Shown: positions 8,204 to 15,988 of the stretch, in pieces
Numbering within the stretch: position 1 is the stretch's first letter
Layout: each line of letters starts with the position of its first letter
The notes under the pieces: generated by a model
Told to the model about the DNA's origin: nothing
The model's input: the letters and a program-made list of their open reading frames with translations, nothing else
Databases searched by the model: none
Origin: JAGXQV01 sp964527565
Lineage (GTDB): Bacteria > Pseudomonadota > Gammaproteobacteria > Burkholderiales > Sulfuricellaceae
Direction of reading: 5' to 3'
Assembly (NCBI GenBank): GCA_964527565.1
Contig: CAZGOY010000001.1
Span: forward strand, 62,001-126,000
DNA length: 64,000 nucleotides
Program-made: the position numbers and the translations under genes

Positions 8204-10258
8204 GTGAGTTCACAACAACGACAAATCGACAAAGACACTCGTCTTGTCCAGCAGACGCTTACGCTGACGAGCCTTGCAATATTGAAAGTAGACATCGACG
8301 AGCGGCATCGAAATTACATCGACTACCTTGCGCAATTCGTCTTGAGCGTACTTGCTACACACAAGCCAGAACTGGTTACAGACACCAAAGTAGCTGAACT
8401 GCTCGAAGAAGACTTCGGACTGGTGGTGCCAACCAAGGGAGTTCAGCATGTACTACGAAGGCTAGCGAAAGACGGGCATGTTCGAAAGGAACACGAAGTC
8501 TTCTATCCGGCAGCGAATCTGCCCGACGTCGGTATCGCGCCAAAGCGTGCAGAGGCAGCATCTCGGATACAACGCGTTTACGATGCCTTGTGTCGATTTC
8601 ACTCCACAGTTCAATCAGAAGCAACTTGGTCAGATGCCGATGCGAGCAAAGCAATATTGGGGTTTCTTGGCAGATTCGCAGTGGACTGTCTCAAGAGCTA
8701 TGTATTTAAAACCGCATTACCTCGGATACCAGATACAGGATCAAAGGAATTCTATGTTGTCGGTCGCTTTTTGCAGCATTGTCACGAATCAGAGCCCGGC
8801 CTTTTCGAGGATTTCATAGTCTTAGTCAAAGGCCAGATGTATGCTAATGCGCTTACTTGTCCCGACCTTGAGTCACTTGAAAAGAAGTTCGACAACGTCA
8901 CTTTCTATCTCGACACGCCCTTGGTTCTAAATTTGCTTGGACTGCAAGGAGCGGGGCTGTACCAAGCTAGCGAAGAACTCATCACTCTCGTCCGCGACCT
9001 GAAGGGGAGCGTAGGAGTGTTCTCGCACACGCTTGAAGAAACAAAAGGTGTGCTTCGTTTCGCTGCAAGGAATTTCGATAACCCTCAAGCAACATCACGA
9101 ATTCTGCGCGAAATGCGCAACAACGGAATAACGCTATCCGACTTGCTCATCTATATCGATCAACTGGCTGAGAGGCTCTCGTCATTCCATATCCGGGTGA
9201 AGACAACTCCTGAATATGTGAGTGATTTTCAAATTGACGAGACCACTTTCCAAGGCGTGCTAGTTGACGAAGTCCGCTATCAAGGCGACCACGCGATAAG
9301 AAACGACATTAATTCGGTTCGTAGCATCTACGTTCTCCGGCGAGGTGTTTCTCCGGCCAGACTCGAAGACTCCATAGCAGTTTTTGTAACGCCCAATCCA
9401 GCCTTGGCTAGAGTCGCCTTTGAGTTTGGAAAGACGCACAACTCATCCAAGGAGGTATCGAGTGTAATCACCGATTACAGCCTCGCAAACGTCGCTTGGC
9501 TTAAGGCACCGATGAAGCGCCCGACGCTACCCGAAAAGGAGACGATGGCGATCTGCTATGCCGCGCTAGAACCGAGTAAGGAGCTATTCCGAAAGTACGT
9601 TGAAATGATGGATCAGTTACGGAGTGCGGGGAACATCTCCGAACAGGAGCATGCAATTCTTCGTCTTTCGCCAATAGCGCAGCGCGAACTTATGGACTTT
9701 ACATTAGGCGACGAAGGGGCTCTTACAGGCACAGGCCTCAGGGAGATTCTCACCCGAGTAAAGGAAAGTCTAATTGAGGAGCAAAAAACGATTGCTGCTG
9801 CTGATCGTGCGGTCGTTGAAGATCAATTGGCAAGCATCCAACTTACATTGGCAGAGCAGGAAAAGGCACATCATGACGCCATTATCAAAGAGCGAGATAT
9901 TGGGCGTATGTTCAACGATGAAAAGGAGATGCTCCGCAACGACCAACATAGTGTCATCCTCACCGCATCTCATAGAGCAAGACTTGTTTCAAGGGCATTG
10001 ACAATCTCGCTTATGGCTATTTTTAGTATGTTGCTCCTAGTGGGCGCTTTTGCCGGTGCCGGACTCATATCCGTCGGAACATCGACTATGCCACTGGCAA
10101 AGGTCGCGCTTCCGGTTATCGTTGGTATTGCTGTGATTTGGGGGTGGTATAGCTGGCTAACCGGAAAGACCGTGCATGGAATTACGCAGCAACTTGAGTA
10201 CGCTATCACGTTGCGAGTTTTCACTTGGCTTACCGGAAAACCAAGTTTGCCGGAATGA
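8204..10258 (+). CDS. Unknown 684-residue protein: predicted winged helix, PIN-like domain, two C-terminal membrane helices
   Basis: I do not recognise a named family. GTG 8204 is chosen for its strong upstream GGAGGGGG. Residues 1-105 look like a winged-helix domain (TKGVQHVLRRLAKDGHVRKE). A PIN-like nuclease fold is suggested by FYLDTPLVLNLLG (D237), HTLEETKGVL (E278/E279), the GDHAIRNDI segment (D362, D368) and FVTPNPALA, which matches the T-x-N/D end motif of PIN domains. A coiled, charged stretch (about 525-590) precedes two hydrophobic helices (about 595-650). Codon use is more A/T-rich than neighbouring genes and an IS remnant lies 15 nt downstream, so horizontal acquisition is likely. 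A membrane-anchored RNase, possibly defensive, is an inference only. Confidence 0.6.
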   Translation: MSSQQRQIDKDTRLVQQTLTLTSLAILKVDIDERHRNYIDYLAQFVLSVLATHKPELVTDTKVAELLEEDFGLVVPTKGVQHVLRRLAKDGHVRKEHEVFYPAANLPDVGIAPKRAEAASRIQRVYDALCRFHSTVQSEATWSDADASKAILGFLGRFAVDCLKSYVFKTALPRIPDTGSKEFYVVGRFLQHCHESEPGLFEDFIVLVKGQMYANALTCPDLESLEKKFDNVTFYLDTPLVLNLLGLQGAGLYQASEELITLVRDLKGSVGVFSHTLEETKGVLRFAARNFDNPQATSRILREMRNNGITLSDLLIYIDQLAERLSSFHIRVKTTPEYVSDFQIDETTFQGVLVDEVRYQGDHAIRNDINSVRSIYVLRRGVSPARLEDSIAVFVTPNPALARVAFEFGKTHNSSKEVSSVITDYSLANVAWLKAPMKRPTLPEKETMAICYAALEPSKELFRKYVEMMDQLRSAGNISEQEHAILRLSPIAQRELMDFTLGDEGALTGTGLREILTRVKESLIEEQKTIAAADRAVVEDQLASIQLTLAEQEKAHHDAIIKERDIGRMFNDEKEMLRNDQHSVILTASHRARLVSRALTISLMAIFSMLLLVGAFAGAGLISVGTSTMPLAKVALPVIVGIAVIWGWYSWLTGKTVHGITQQLEYAITLRVFTWLTGKPSLPE

Positions 10259-10272
10259 GCCCGGGCAAATCT

Positions 10273-10299
10273 AATGGGGTCAGACTCTGAGGTCTCCCC
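10273..10299 (+). repeat. Left terminal inverted repeat of the IS4-family element
   Basis: This 27-nt repeat is an exact reverse complement of 11171-11197. Confidence 0.9.
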
Positions 10300-10413
10300 A
10301 CATAATGGGGTTGCTCATCAATAAGATAAAGCATATTGTTCATTAAAAACTGCACATGCATGGCAGGTTTATTGTCTTCTCTGTAGCGACCAAACCACAA
10401 AGGAGAAACCGCC

Positions 10414-11170
10414 ATGCATGCACTGACCATGTTACACCGCATTTTTTCCAGCCGTTGCCCCGCGATGCACGCAAAGCGCTTGACGTCGTTGCTTGCGGCG
10501 GTTGAAGCTGCGATCTCCGGGTTCAAACTGACCTTGAGCGATTTGGGTCGAGGATTGCGCGGCAAGGTTGCCGTTAAACACAACATCAAGCGCATGGATC
10601 GCCTGCTCGGGAACACTCTGTTGCATGCCGAGATGCATGCTTTGTATGGGGCGCTCGCTGGTGAGTACTTGGCCGGAGTGAGCACCCCGCTGATCGTGGT
10701 TGACTGGTCTGACCTGACCACGGTGCTCTCGCCACAGCCTCAAGAATGCGCGTACCCAGCGCGACCCTTGGCTTTTGGCGGTCTCGCCCGGATTGGCTCA
10801 TTTAAGCGCCCAGGCCGTCACCGCCATTTACGCCCAACGGATGCAAATCGAGGAAAGTTTCCGCGATCTCAAGAGCGAACGCTTCGGTCTGGGATTCTCC
10901 GCCAATCGCTCCACACAAAAGATGCGATTAGCGGTTCTGTTGCTCGTTGCCAACTTGGCCTCATTTGCCTTGCGACTGATTGGCGAAATCGCGCGCGAAC
11001 GACAAATGGAATTTCAATTCCAAAGCAATACGAGACGTTCACGTCATGTTCTTTCCGTCATCTCCTTGGGGCGGCAACTCGTTCAGCTTGAACTCGCCGC
11101 TTTTCCACTTCGCGAATTCGAGGCTACGCTTCAGCGACTTCGATGCAACCATGCAGCTCTGGAGATTTGA
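10414..11170 (+). pseudogene. IS4-family transposase, deleted and frameshifted
   Basis: The left part (from ATG 10414) reads MHALTMLHRIFSSRCPAMHA and reaches the first catalytic aspartate in LIVVDWSDL. Near 10740 the homology jumps to the C-terminal part in another frame: RDPWLLAVSP, then YAQRMQIEESFRDLK. The latter has the exact Y-2-R-3-E-6-K signature of IS4 transposases. The segment with the second aspartate is missing. About 240 of the usual 400 or so residues remain, so no active enzyme is expected. Confidence 0.85.
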
Positions 11171-11197
11171 GGGGAGACCTCAGAGTCTGACCCCATT
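11171..11197 (-). repeat. Right terminal inverted repeat of the IS4-family element
   Basis: This is the exact reverse complement of 10273-10299. Confidence 0.9.
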
Positions 11198-11255
11198 GGT
11201 TGCCATTGGTTGAGAGCGAAATTTTCTGGCCAAGGGAAGGGGGCGTTCCCCTGCC

Positions 11256-12407
11256 CTATTTGAAATACAGCCGGAGGCTATCCCAGGCGCGCTTGGCGAT
11301 GTTGGCGACGGCCACGTTCTCCAGCGCCACCAGGGGAAATTCCGCATAGGGTTTGCCGTCCAGCGTCAGTCTGATGACGCCGACCCGTTGCCCTGCAGGC
11401 AAGGGAGCGAGCAGCGGCTGCTGGCTGACCATTACTGCCTTGAGGAAAGGATACTGGCCTTTCGGCAGGGATAGGTACAAATCCTCTGCAACACCGGTAT
11501 TCAGGGTGCTTTCATTCCCTTTCCACACCGGCAGCGTGGCGATCGCCCGGCCTTTTTCATACAGGCGGTGGGTGTCGAAAAACTGGAAGCCATAATTGAG
11601 CAGTTTCTGGCTTTCAAGCGCGCGTGCGCTTTCCGACGAGGTTCCCAGCACTATCGAGATCAGCCGCCGTTGGTCGCGTTGGCCGGAAGCAATCAGGCAA
11701 TAACCGGCGCTCTCGGTATGTCCGGTTTTCACCCCGTCCACGGTCGGGTCGGACCACAGCAGGCGGTTGCGGTTCGCCTGGTTGATGTTGTTGTATTTGT
11801 ATTCCTTGATGGCGTAGTACGAGTAAAACTCGGGAAAGTCGCGTATCACCGCCTGCGCCAGCAGGCCAAGATCGAAGGCGGTGGTGTAATGCTGCGCATG
11901 CGGCAGGCCGGTGACGTTCATGAAATGGGTATTCTTCATGCCCAGTTTCAGCGCCTGTTCGTTCATGCGCTCGACGAAGGCTTCCTCGCTACCGGCGATC
12001 CCTTCTGCCAGGGTGATGCAGGCATCGTTGCCGGATTGCACGATCATGCCGTGGATCAGCTGTTCCACGTTTACCGGTACATTCATCTGGATGAACATGC
12101 GCGATCCCTCGGCGCGCCAGGCGCGCTCGGAAACCGGCAGTGTCTGGTTGAGGCTGATTTGCTTGCGGCGCAGGGCGTCGAAGGTCAGGTAGGCGGTCAT
12201 CAGCTTGGTTAGTGAGGCGGGCTCCACGCGCTCATCAGCCTTGTGCTGCGCCAGGGTCTGGCCGCTATGATGGTCCAGCAGCAGGAAGGCGCGCGCAGCG
12301 ACAGCGGGAACAGGAGGAGCTTGCGGGACGGGCGTGGCGGCGATGGCCTGGGCACCCACGAGAAACGACAGCAAAAACGGCAGGAACAATGAATTCATAG
12401 GCGTCAT
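11256..12407 (-). CDS. dacC: D-alanyl-D-alanine carboxypeptidase (PBP5/6 type)
   Basis: This 383-residue serine peptidase has a signal peptide ending at AQAIAA, the active-site motif SLTK (about residue 65), SGN (IVQSGNDAC) and KTG (VDGVKTGHTESAG). The C-terminal PBP5-type beta domain ends with an amphipathic helix (AKRAWDSLRLYFK) that should anchor the enzyme to the outer face of the inner membrane. It trims the terminal D-Ala of peptidoglycan pentapeptides. An alternative start lies 3 codons in. Length and motif spacing are normal. It is the last gene of the minus-strand run that begins near 15988, but a 23-nt gap to plsC leaves operon membership open. Confidence 0.93.
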   Translation of the reverse strand: MTPMNSLFLPFLLSFLVGAQAIAATPVPQAPPVPAVAARAFLLLDHHSGQTLAQHKADERVEPASLTKLMTAYLTFDALRRKQISLNQTLPVSERAWRAEGSRMFIQMNVPVNVEQLIHGMIVQSGNDACITLAEGIAGSEEAFVERMNEQALKLGMKNTHFMNVTGLPHAQHYTTAFDLGLLAQAVIRDFPEFYSYYAIKEYKYNNINQANRNRLLWSDPTVDGVKTGHTESAGYCLIASGQRDQRRLISIVLGTSSESARALESQKLLNYGFQFFDTHRLYEKGRAIATLPVWKGNESTLNTGVAEDLYLSLPKGQYPFLKAVMVSQQPLLAPLPAGQRVGVIRLTLDGKPYAEFPLVALENVAVANIAKRAWDSLRLYFK

Positions 12408-12430
12408 TCTACCCTACACGTCTGCAGGTT

Positions 12431-13210
12431 TCACCCCGCGCCGGGACGCGCCGGAAATAATGTATCAGAGATGGCGTTGTGCAGCGTTCCTGCCAGTTCG
12501 CGCCGGTTCCGGCCATGCGGCGCCAGCAGGGCGGTGAAGTGCAATTCGGCCTGGATGGCCGGGCGCCGCAGGATGTTGCGCAGGCTGTCGCCGAAGGAGA
12601 GATCGTCGATATAGGCGGGCGCCGTGTCGGGTTCGCCGTTTTCACCAGTGTAACGTATCGCCACTGCCTGTAGCGGGGCATCGGCATCAATCGCCGGTTG
12701 CAGCAGCGCGGCGTGGAAATGCCGCACCTGGCGCCCATCGGTGGTGGTGCCTTCCGGGAACAGGGCGACGAAATCGCCTTCGTGCAGGGCGCTTTCGATG
12801 TCGCGGTTGGCGCGACCGGCGTCGCGGCGGCTGCTACGGTCGAGGAACAGGGTGCCGGTGCGGGCGGACAGAAAGCCGACCAGCGGCCAGCCGCGCACTT
12901 CGCTCTTGGCGACGAAACGCATCGGGTGCACGGCATTCAGCAGGAAAATGTCCAGCCAGGAAATGTGGTTGGCGGCTAACAGTATCCCGCCCCCGCACCC
13001 ACTCCGTCGGGGAGCGTCTCCCCGTATGGTCAGGCGGATACGGAGAATGTCCAGCAATTTTGCCGACCAGTTACGGACCAGCCTGCTGCGTGCGCAGGGA
13101 GCGAGAAACGGGAACAGCAGGGCGGCGCTCAGTAGCCCCCGAAGCACATGCAGCGCCAGGCGTGTTGCGCGCGCCAGGCGGATGATGGGCGCGGTCTGCG
13201 GATAATTCAA
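12431..13210 (-). CDS. plsC: 1-acyl-sn-glycerol-3-phosphate acyltransferase PlsC family
   Basis: This 259-residue protein starts at TTG 13210, which overlaps the stop of the upstream gene (TTGA); a longer frame would reach 33 codons into that gene. It has an N-terminal hydrophobic helix (LRGLLSAALLFPFLAPCA), the catalytic HX4D motif NHISWLD and the glycerol-phosphate binding motif FPEGTTTDG. It makes phosphatidic acid from lysophosphatidic acid. No acyl carrier partner is adjacent. Another lipid acyltransferase with the same fold, such as an ornithine-lipid OlsA, is possible. Confidence 0.85.
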   Translation of the reverse strand: MNYPQTAPIIRLARATRLALHVLRGLLSAALLFPFLAPCARSRLVRNWSAKLLDILRIRLTIRGDAPRRSGCGGGILLAANHISWLDIFLLNAVHPMRFVAKSEVRGWPLVGFLSARTGTLFLDRSSRRDAGRANRDIESALHEGDFVALFPEGTTTDGRQVRHFHAALLQPAIDADAPLQAVAIRYTGENGEPDTAPAYIDDLSFGDSLRNILRRPAIQAELHFTALLAPHGRNRRELAGTLHNAISDTLFPARPGAG

Positions 13211-13776
13211 AAGGCGATGCTGTCCACAACCAGGGTGTCGCGCAGGCCTTTCAACACGTTCTTGACGGCCTCGGGCGCTTCGATCTCGATGATCTGGTCG
13301 ATGATCCACGATTGGTCCTGCTTGCCCATCAGTTCCATGATGCGGTTGCCGAGGTAGCGCAGGGTGGAATAGTCCGGCTCTTCGGCGTAGTCGAAGAGAG
13401 CGTAGTCGCCAAGGCGCGCGTTGAGCAGGCCGACGAAGCGCGTCCGGTAGTCCGCGTCCTCAGGCGGTCCAAAGCGTGCGAGTTGGTTGTCTTCAAGGAT
13501 TTCTCCCAGGCGCTTGGCTACCGCCTGTACCACCGGCGCACGCAATTCGCCTCCCAGGCGCAGGTAGGCGACGCGGTCGGTCAACTGAACGAAAAAGGCG
13601 AGGAATTCGCCGATCATGTCGAAAGCCTGCTGTTGCGAGGCGATCTCGAATTTGTCCTTTTGAATATGCGTGACGGTTTCTTCGGTCACGCGCCAGATGA
13701 TGAAGGCGATGACGCTGGCAACCTGTTGCACGGTTTTCGGCTTGTCGCCCTTGTGCCATTGGGATTTTATGCGCAT
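13207..13776 (-). CDS. Conserved hypothetical protein (about 190 residues)
   Basis: The start at MRIKSQWHKGDKPK is chosen because GAAAGAGGG lies just upstream; a frame 10 codons longer also exists. It is predicted to be soluble and mostly helical, with no cysteine motif and no membrane helix. Conserved-looking patches are TVQQVASVIAFIIWRV and FDMIGEFLAFFVQLTDR. I do not recognise the family, but it resembles unnamed betaproteobacterial proteins found beside sulfurtransferase and plsC genes. It overlaps the sulfurtransferase by 10 nt and plsC by 4 nt, so it is co-translated with them. Confidence 0.75.
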   Translation of the reverse strand: MRIKSQWHKGDKPKTVQQVASVIAFIIWRVTEETVTHIQKDKFEIASQQQAFDMIGEFLAFFVQLTDRVAYLRLGGELRAPVVQAVAKRLGEILEDNQLARFGPPEDADYRTRFVGLLNARLGDYALFDYAEEPDYSTLRYLGNRIMELMGKQDQSWIIDQIIEIEAPEAVKNVLKGLRDTLVVDSIAF

Positions 13777-14666
13777 GGCAGCCCTCTTTCTCCCTCGTGG
13801 TGGCACGGTAGCAGGCCGCCCTCACCGGTTTCCACCGGGCGGGCCGGGTCGGTGATCCATTCGCTCCACGAACCGGGGTAAAGCCGGGAGCCGTGCAGGC
13901 CGGCGGCCTCCATGGCCAGAATGTTGTGGCAGGCGGTGACGCCGGAGCCGCAGGTGTGGATGACGTTTTCCGGCGCTTGTCCGCCGAGCAGGTTCAGATA
14001 GCTGTCGCGCAATTCCTCGGCGGGCAGGAAGGTGCCGCCCATGTCGAGGTTTTCCTCGAACGACCAATTGCACGAGCCGGGGATATGGCCGGCTACCTTG
14101 TCTAGCGGTTCGCGCTCTCCGGTGAAGCGTTCTTCAGGGCGCGCATCGACGATGCGGCGGTCAAGGGCATGGCGGGCGGCATCGACTTCGGTGACGTCCG
14201 CCCAGGTGTTGCGGTTGGGCCGGGCGCTGAATTGCGCCGGCGAAACGACGGGCATTTCCTGGGTCACGGGGTATTTGTCGCGCTTCCAGCGCGGCAGGCC
14301 GCCGTCGAGCAGGGCGACCGCATCGTGTCCCAGCCAGCGCAACAGCCACCACAGGCGCACAGCCATGCTGCCGAAACTGTCGTCGTATACCACCACCTGC
14401 GTGCCGGGGCCGACGCCCCACTGGCCGAGCTTGTACGCAAGCGCCTCGGGATCGGGCAGGGGGTGGCGCCCGCTGGTGGAAGTGATCGGGCTGGACAGGT
14501 CTTCATCGAGGTGCGCGTAACGCGCGCCGGGAATATGCCCGGCGGCATGGGCGCGCCGTCCGGCATCGGGGTCGGTGAGCGTGAAGCGGCAGTCGAACAC
14601 CACCCAATCCGGGTCGTTGAGATGCTGCGCCAGTTGCGCGCAGGAGAGGAGTGTCGTGAATTTCAT
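13767..14666 (-). CDS. sseA: 3-mercaptopyruvate/thiosulfate sulfurtransferase
   Basis: This 299-residue protein has two rhodanese domains. The N-terminal one is inactive-type (VFDCRFTL, GHIPGARYAHLD); the C-terminal one is catalytic, with the active-site loop CGSGVTA (Cys239). The CG[S/T]GVTA loop is typical of mercaptopyruvate sulfurtransferases rather than thiosulfate-specific rhodaneses (CRKGVT). In this neighbourhood, a few hundred bases from a DsrC homologue and divergent from dsr, it may feed persulfide sulfur to the DsrE/TusA relay. That is inference. Confidence 0.88.
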   Translation of the reverse strand: MKFTTLLSCAQLAQHLNDPDWVVFDCRFTLTDPDAGRRAHAAGHIPGARYAHLDEDLSSPITSTSGRHPLPDPEALAYKLGQWGVGPGTQVVVYDDSFGSMAVRLWWLLRWLGHDAVALLDGGLPRWKRDKYPVTQEMPVVSPAQFSARPNRNTWADVTEVDAARHALDRRIVDARPEERFTGEREPLDKVAGHIPGSCNWSFEENLDMGGTFLPAEELRDSYLNLLGGQAPENVIHTCGSGVTACHNILAMEAAGLHGSRLYPGSWSEWITDPARPVETGEGGLLPCHHEGERGLPCA

Positions 14667-14723
14667 GTCTTGACGTGGGTATGAGGTGTCGGGGGCGAGG
14701 CGTCCGCCTCACCCCTCGCAAGG

Positions 14724-15056
14724 TCAGTAGCCGCCTTTGCCGAATGGCTTAGGCAAACCGGCAACCTTGGCGGACTGGCGGTTGGGTTGCATCGGGAACA
14801 GCGTGTAAAGGTGTTTTTTCCAGTCGGTGCCGGGGTGGCTGGCGTCGAAATCCTTGCACATGTTGCGGAAGTTCGGGGTGTGACCATGCTCCTTGTACTG
14901 CTCGCGCATGTAGTTGATGACCGTCCAGTGGTCGTCGGTAAGCTTGAGGCCTTCGGATTCGGCGATCACCGGCACTACGTCATCGCTGTAATCGGCTTCC
15001 AGCAGAAAACCCTCGTCGTCGGTCTCAAGTTCGGCGCCATTCACGGTGTAGCTCAT
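14724..15056 (-). CDS. DsrC/TusE-fold protein lacking the DsrC cysteines (RspA-like)
   Basis: The 110-residue protein aligns along its whole length with the DsrC encoded at 19970: VNG..ETDDEGFLL, LTDDHWTVINYMREQY, LFPMQPNRQSAKVAGLPKP. Both catalytic cysteines are gone: DsrC has QACK and a GCI end, while this protein has QSAK and ends GKGGY. Proteins of this kind have been called RspA (regulatory sulfur-related) and cannot carry the trisulfide of DsrC. Its place in the minus-strand operon divergent from dsrA suggests a regulatory role in sulfur oxidation. An NNCK-type cysteine (RNMCKDF) is present but not at a DsrC position. Confidence 0.88.
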   Translation of the reverse strand: MSYTVNGAELETDDEGFLLEADYSDDVVPVIAESEGLKLTDDHWTVINYMREQYKEHGHTPNFRNMCKDFDASHPGTDWKKHLYTLFPMQPNRQSAKVAGLPKPFGKGGY

Positions 15057-15101
15057 GGTATTTCCTCCTTTTGGTTGAGTGTGGGTAAAAATAAATATGG
15101 A

Positions 15102-15668
15102 TTATACGAGTGCATTGATCGATTTGTGCGGAATGAAAACCCCGCAGCCCAGCTTGCGGTTGCCGCCCAGTCCCAGTTGCTGGACGCGGATGGCGTGTTC
15201 GACCGGCAGGCCGTGTAGCATCAGGCTGAAACCGGCCACCGCGCCATCCTCGGTGGTGAGGGTTTGCTGGCGGCCGCAAATGAAGCGGGTATCTATGCCC
15301 AATTCATCGAGCAGGCGCATGATGTCGCGGGCAAAATCGCCTTCGTCGGCGCTGCCGGTGGTCACCAGTTGGGCATATAGCGGGGTGTGATGCGTCAGCG
15401 CCTTGACCTTGCCGGCACCGATAAGCAGCGCGTTGCCGACTACGCTGATGGTCTGGCCGTCCAGGGCCAGCGTGTCGTCCAGGCGTTCTTGCGGGATGCG
15501 GATCACCAGCTTGGCACGCCGGTTGAGGAGCAGCGTGCCATCGCCGCAGTCGGAGCCGTGCAGCGGGTGAATAGCGGCCAGGTTTTCCTGCGCCAGCCAG
15601 GGCAGCAGGCGCGCCAGTTCATCGAACAGGGCAAGGCCGTGATCCTTGGGGACGCGTGTGCCGCTCAA
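15102..15668 (-). CDS. Cas6/Cmx6-like (type I-MYXAN) RAMP-fold protein, orphan
   Basis: The protein shows the Cmx6 pattern: VPKDHGLALFDELARLLPWL, a HPLHGS segment, KLVIRIPQERL, then LELG-type helix and RFICGRQ, a SLMLHGLPVEHAIRVQQLG stretch, and a GCGVFIPHKSI ending. Cas6 relatives of this type cut CRISPR repeat RNA, but no array or cas gene is seen here. The coordinates use TTG 15668. The first family beta-strand (VIDVQFGLSG) lies upstream in the same open frame. It would be included if translation began at AUA 15735-15737, which sits 7 nt after AGGAG and overlaps the stop of the upstream gene. Its function beside dsr is unknown. Confidence 0.75.
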   Translation of the reverse strand: MSGTRVPKDHGLALFDELARLLPWLAQENLAAIHPLHGSDCGDGTLLLNRRAKLVIRIPQERLDDTLALDGQTISVVGNALLIGAGKVKALTHHTPLYAQLVTTGSADEGDFARDIMRLLDELGIDTRFICGRQQTLTTEDGAVAGFSLMLHGLPVEHAIRVQQLGLGGNRKLGCGVFIPHKSINALV

Positions 15669-15733
15669 CCCGAACTGGACGTCGATAACCGCTTGGTCAT
15701 CAACTGTGGGGGCGGATTTTTCAGCCGGCCAGC

Positions 15734-15988
15734 CTATTTTTCTTCTCCTGTTTGTGCCGCTGCTTTTTGCGCCGCAGACCAGTCCAGCAGGGCCTGCCCC
15801 CAGTGCTCAGCGGTGGCGGGGTCGATGTCGAAAACGGTAAAGCGCTTGATTTCCCGGATGCGTACGCGCAAAGTGCGGAACCCGGCGTCGTGATCGACTT
15901 GCATCAGTTCGATCTCTTGGCGAAAGGGGGTGGCAAGGAACTTGCCGAGTGTGGTGGCCTGTTCCATGCCCATGCCGTAGTCGAGCAT
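15734..15988 (-). CDS. Small conserved hypothetical protein (84 residues)
   Basis: It starts at MLDYGMGMEQATTLGKF, with GCGAGG 8 nt upstream. The sequence is compact and acidic-basic mixed, with a likely beta-alpha-beta core (RTLRVRIREIKRFTVFDIDPATAEHWGQALLDW, in parts) and an alanine-rich tail ending GEEK. There is no cysteine or membrane segment. I do not recognise a function. It is the first gene of the minus-strand operon divergent from dsrA, and its stop overlaps the putative start of the Cas6-like gene. Confidence 0.65.
   Translation of the reverse strand: MLDYGMGMEQATTLGKFLATPFRQEIELMQVDHDAGFRTLRVRIREIKRFTVFDIDPATAEHWGQALLDWSAAQKAAAQTGEEK

Larger units (their letters stand above)
10273..11197. 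mobile_element. Internally deleted IS4-family insertion sequence
   Basis: The element is 925 bp and is bounded by perfect 27-bp inverted repeats, whose outer ends read AATGGGGTCAGACTC. It contains remains of one DDE transposase gene split between two frames. Intact relatives are about 400-500 bp longer, so the middle is missing. No target duplication is evident next to the repeats (GCAAATCT on the left, GGTTGCCA on the right). It cannot move by itself but keeps intact ends. Confidence 0.85.
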
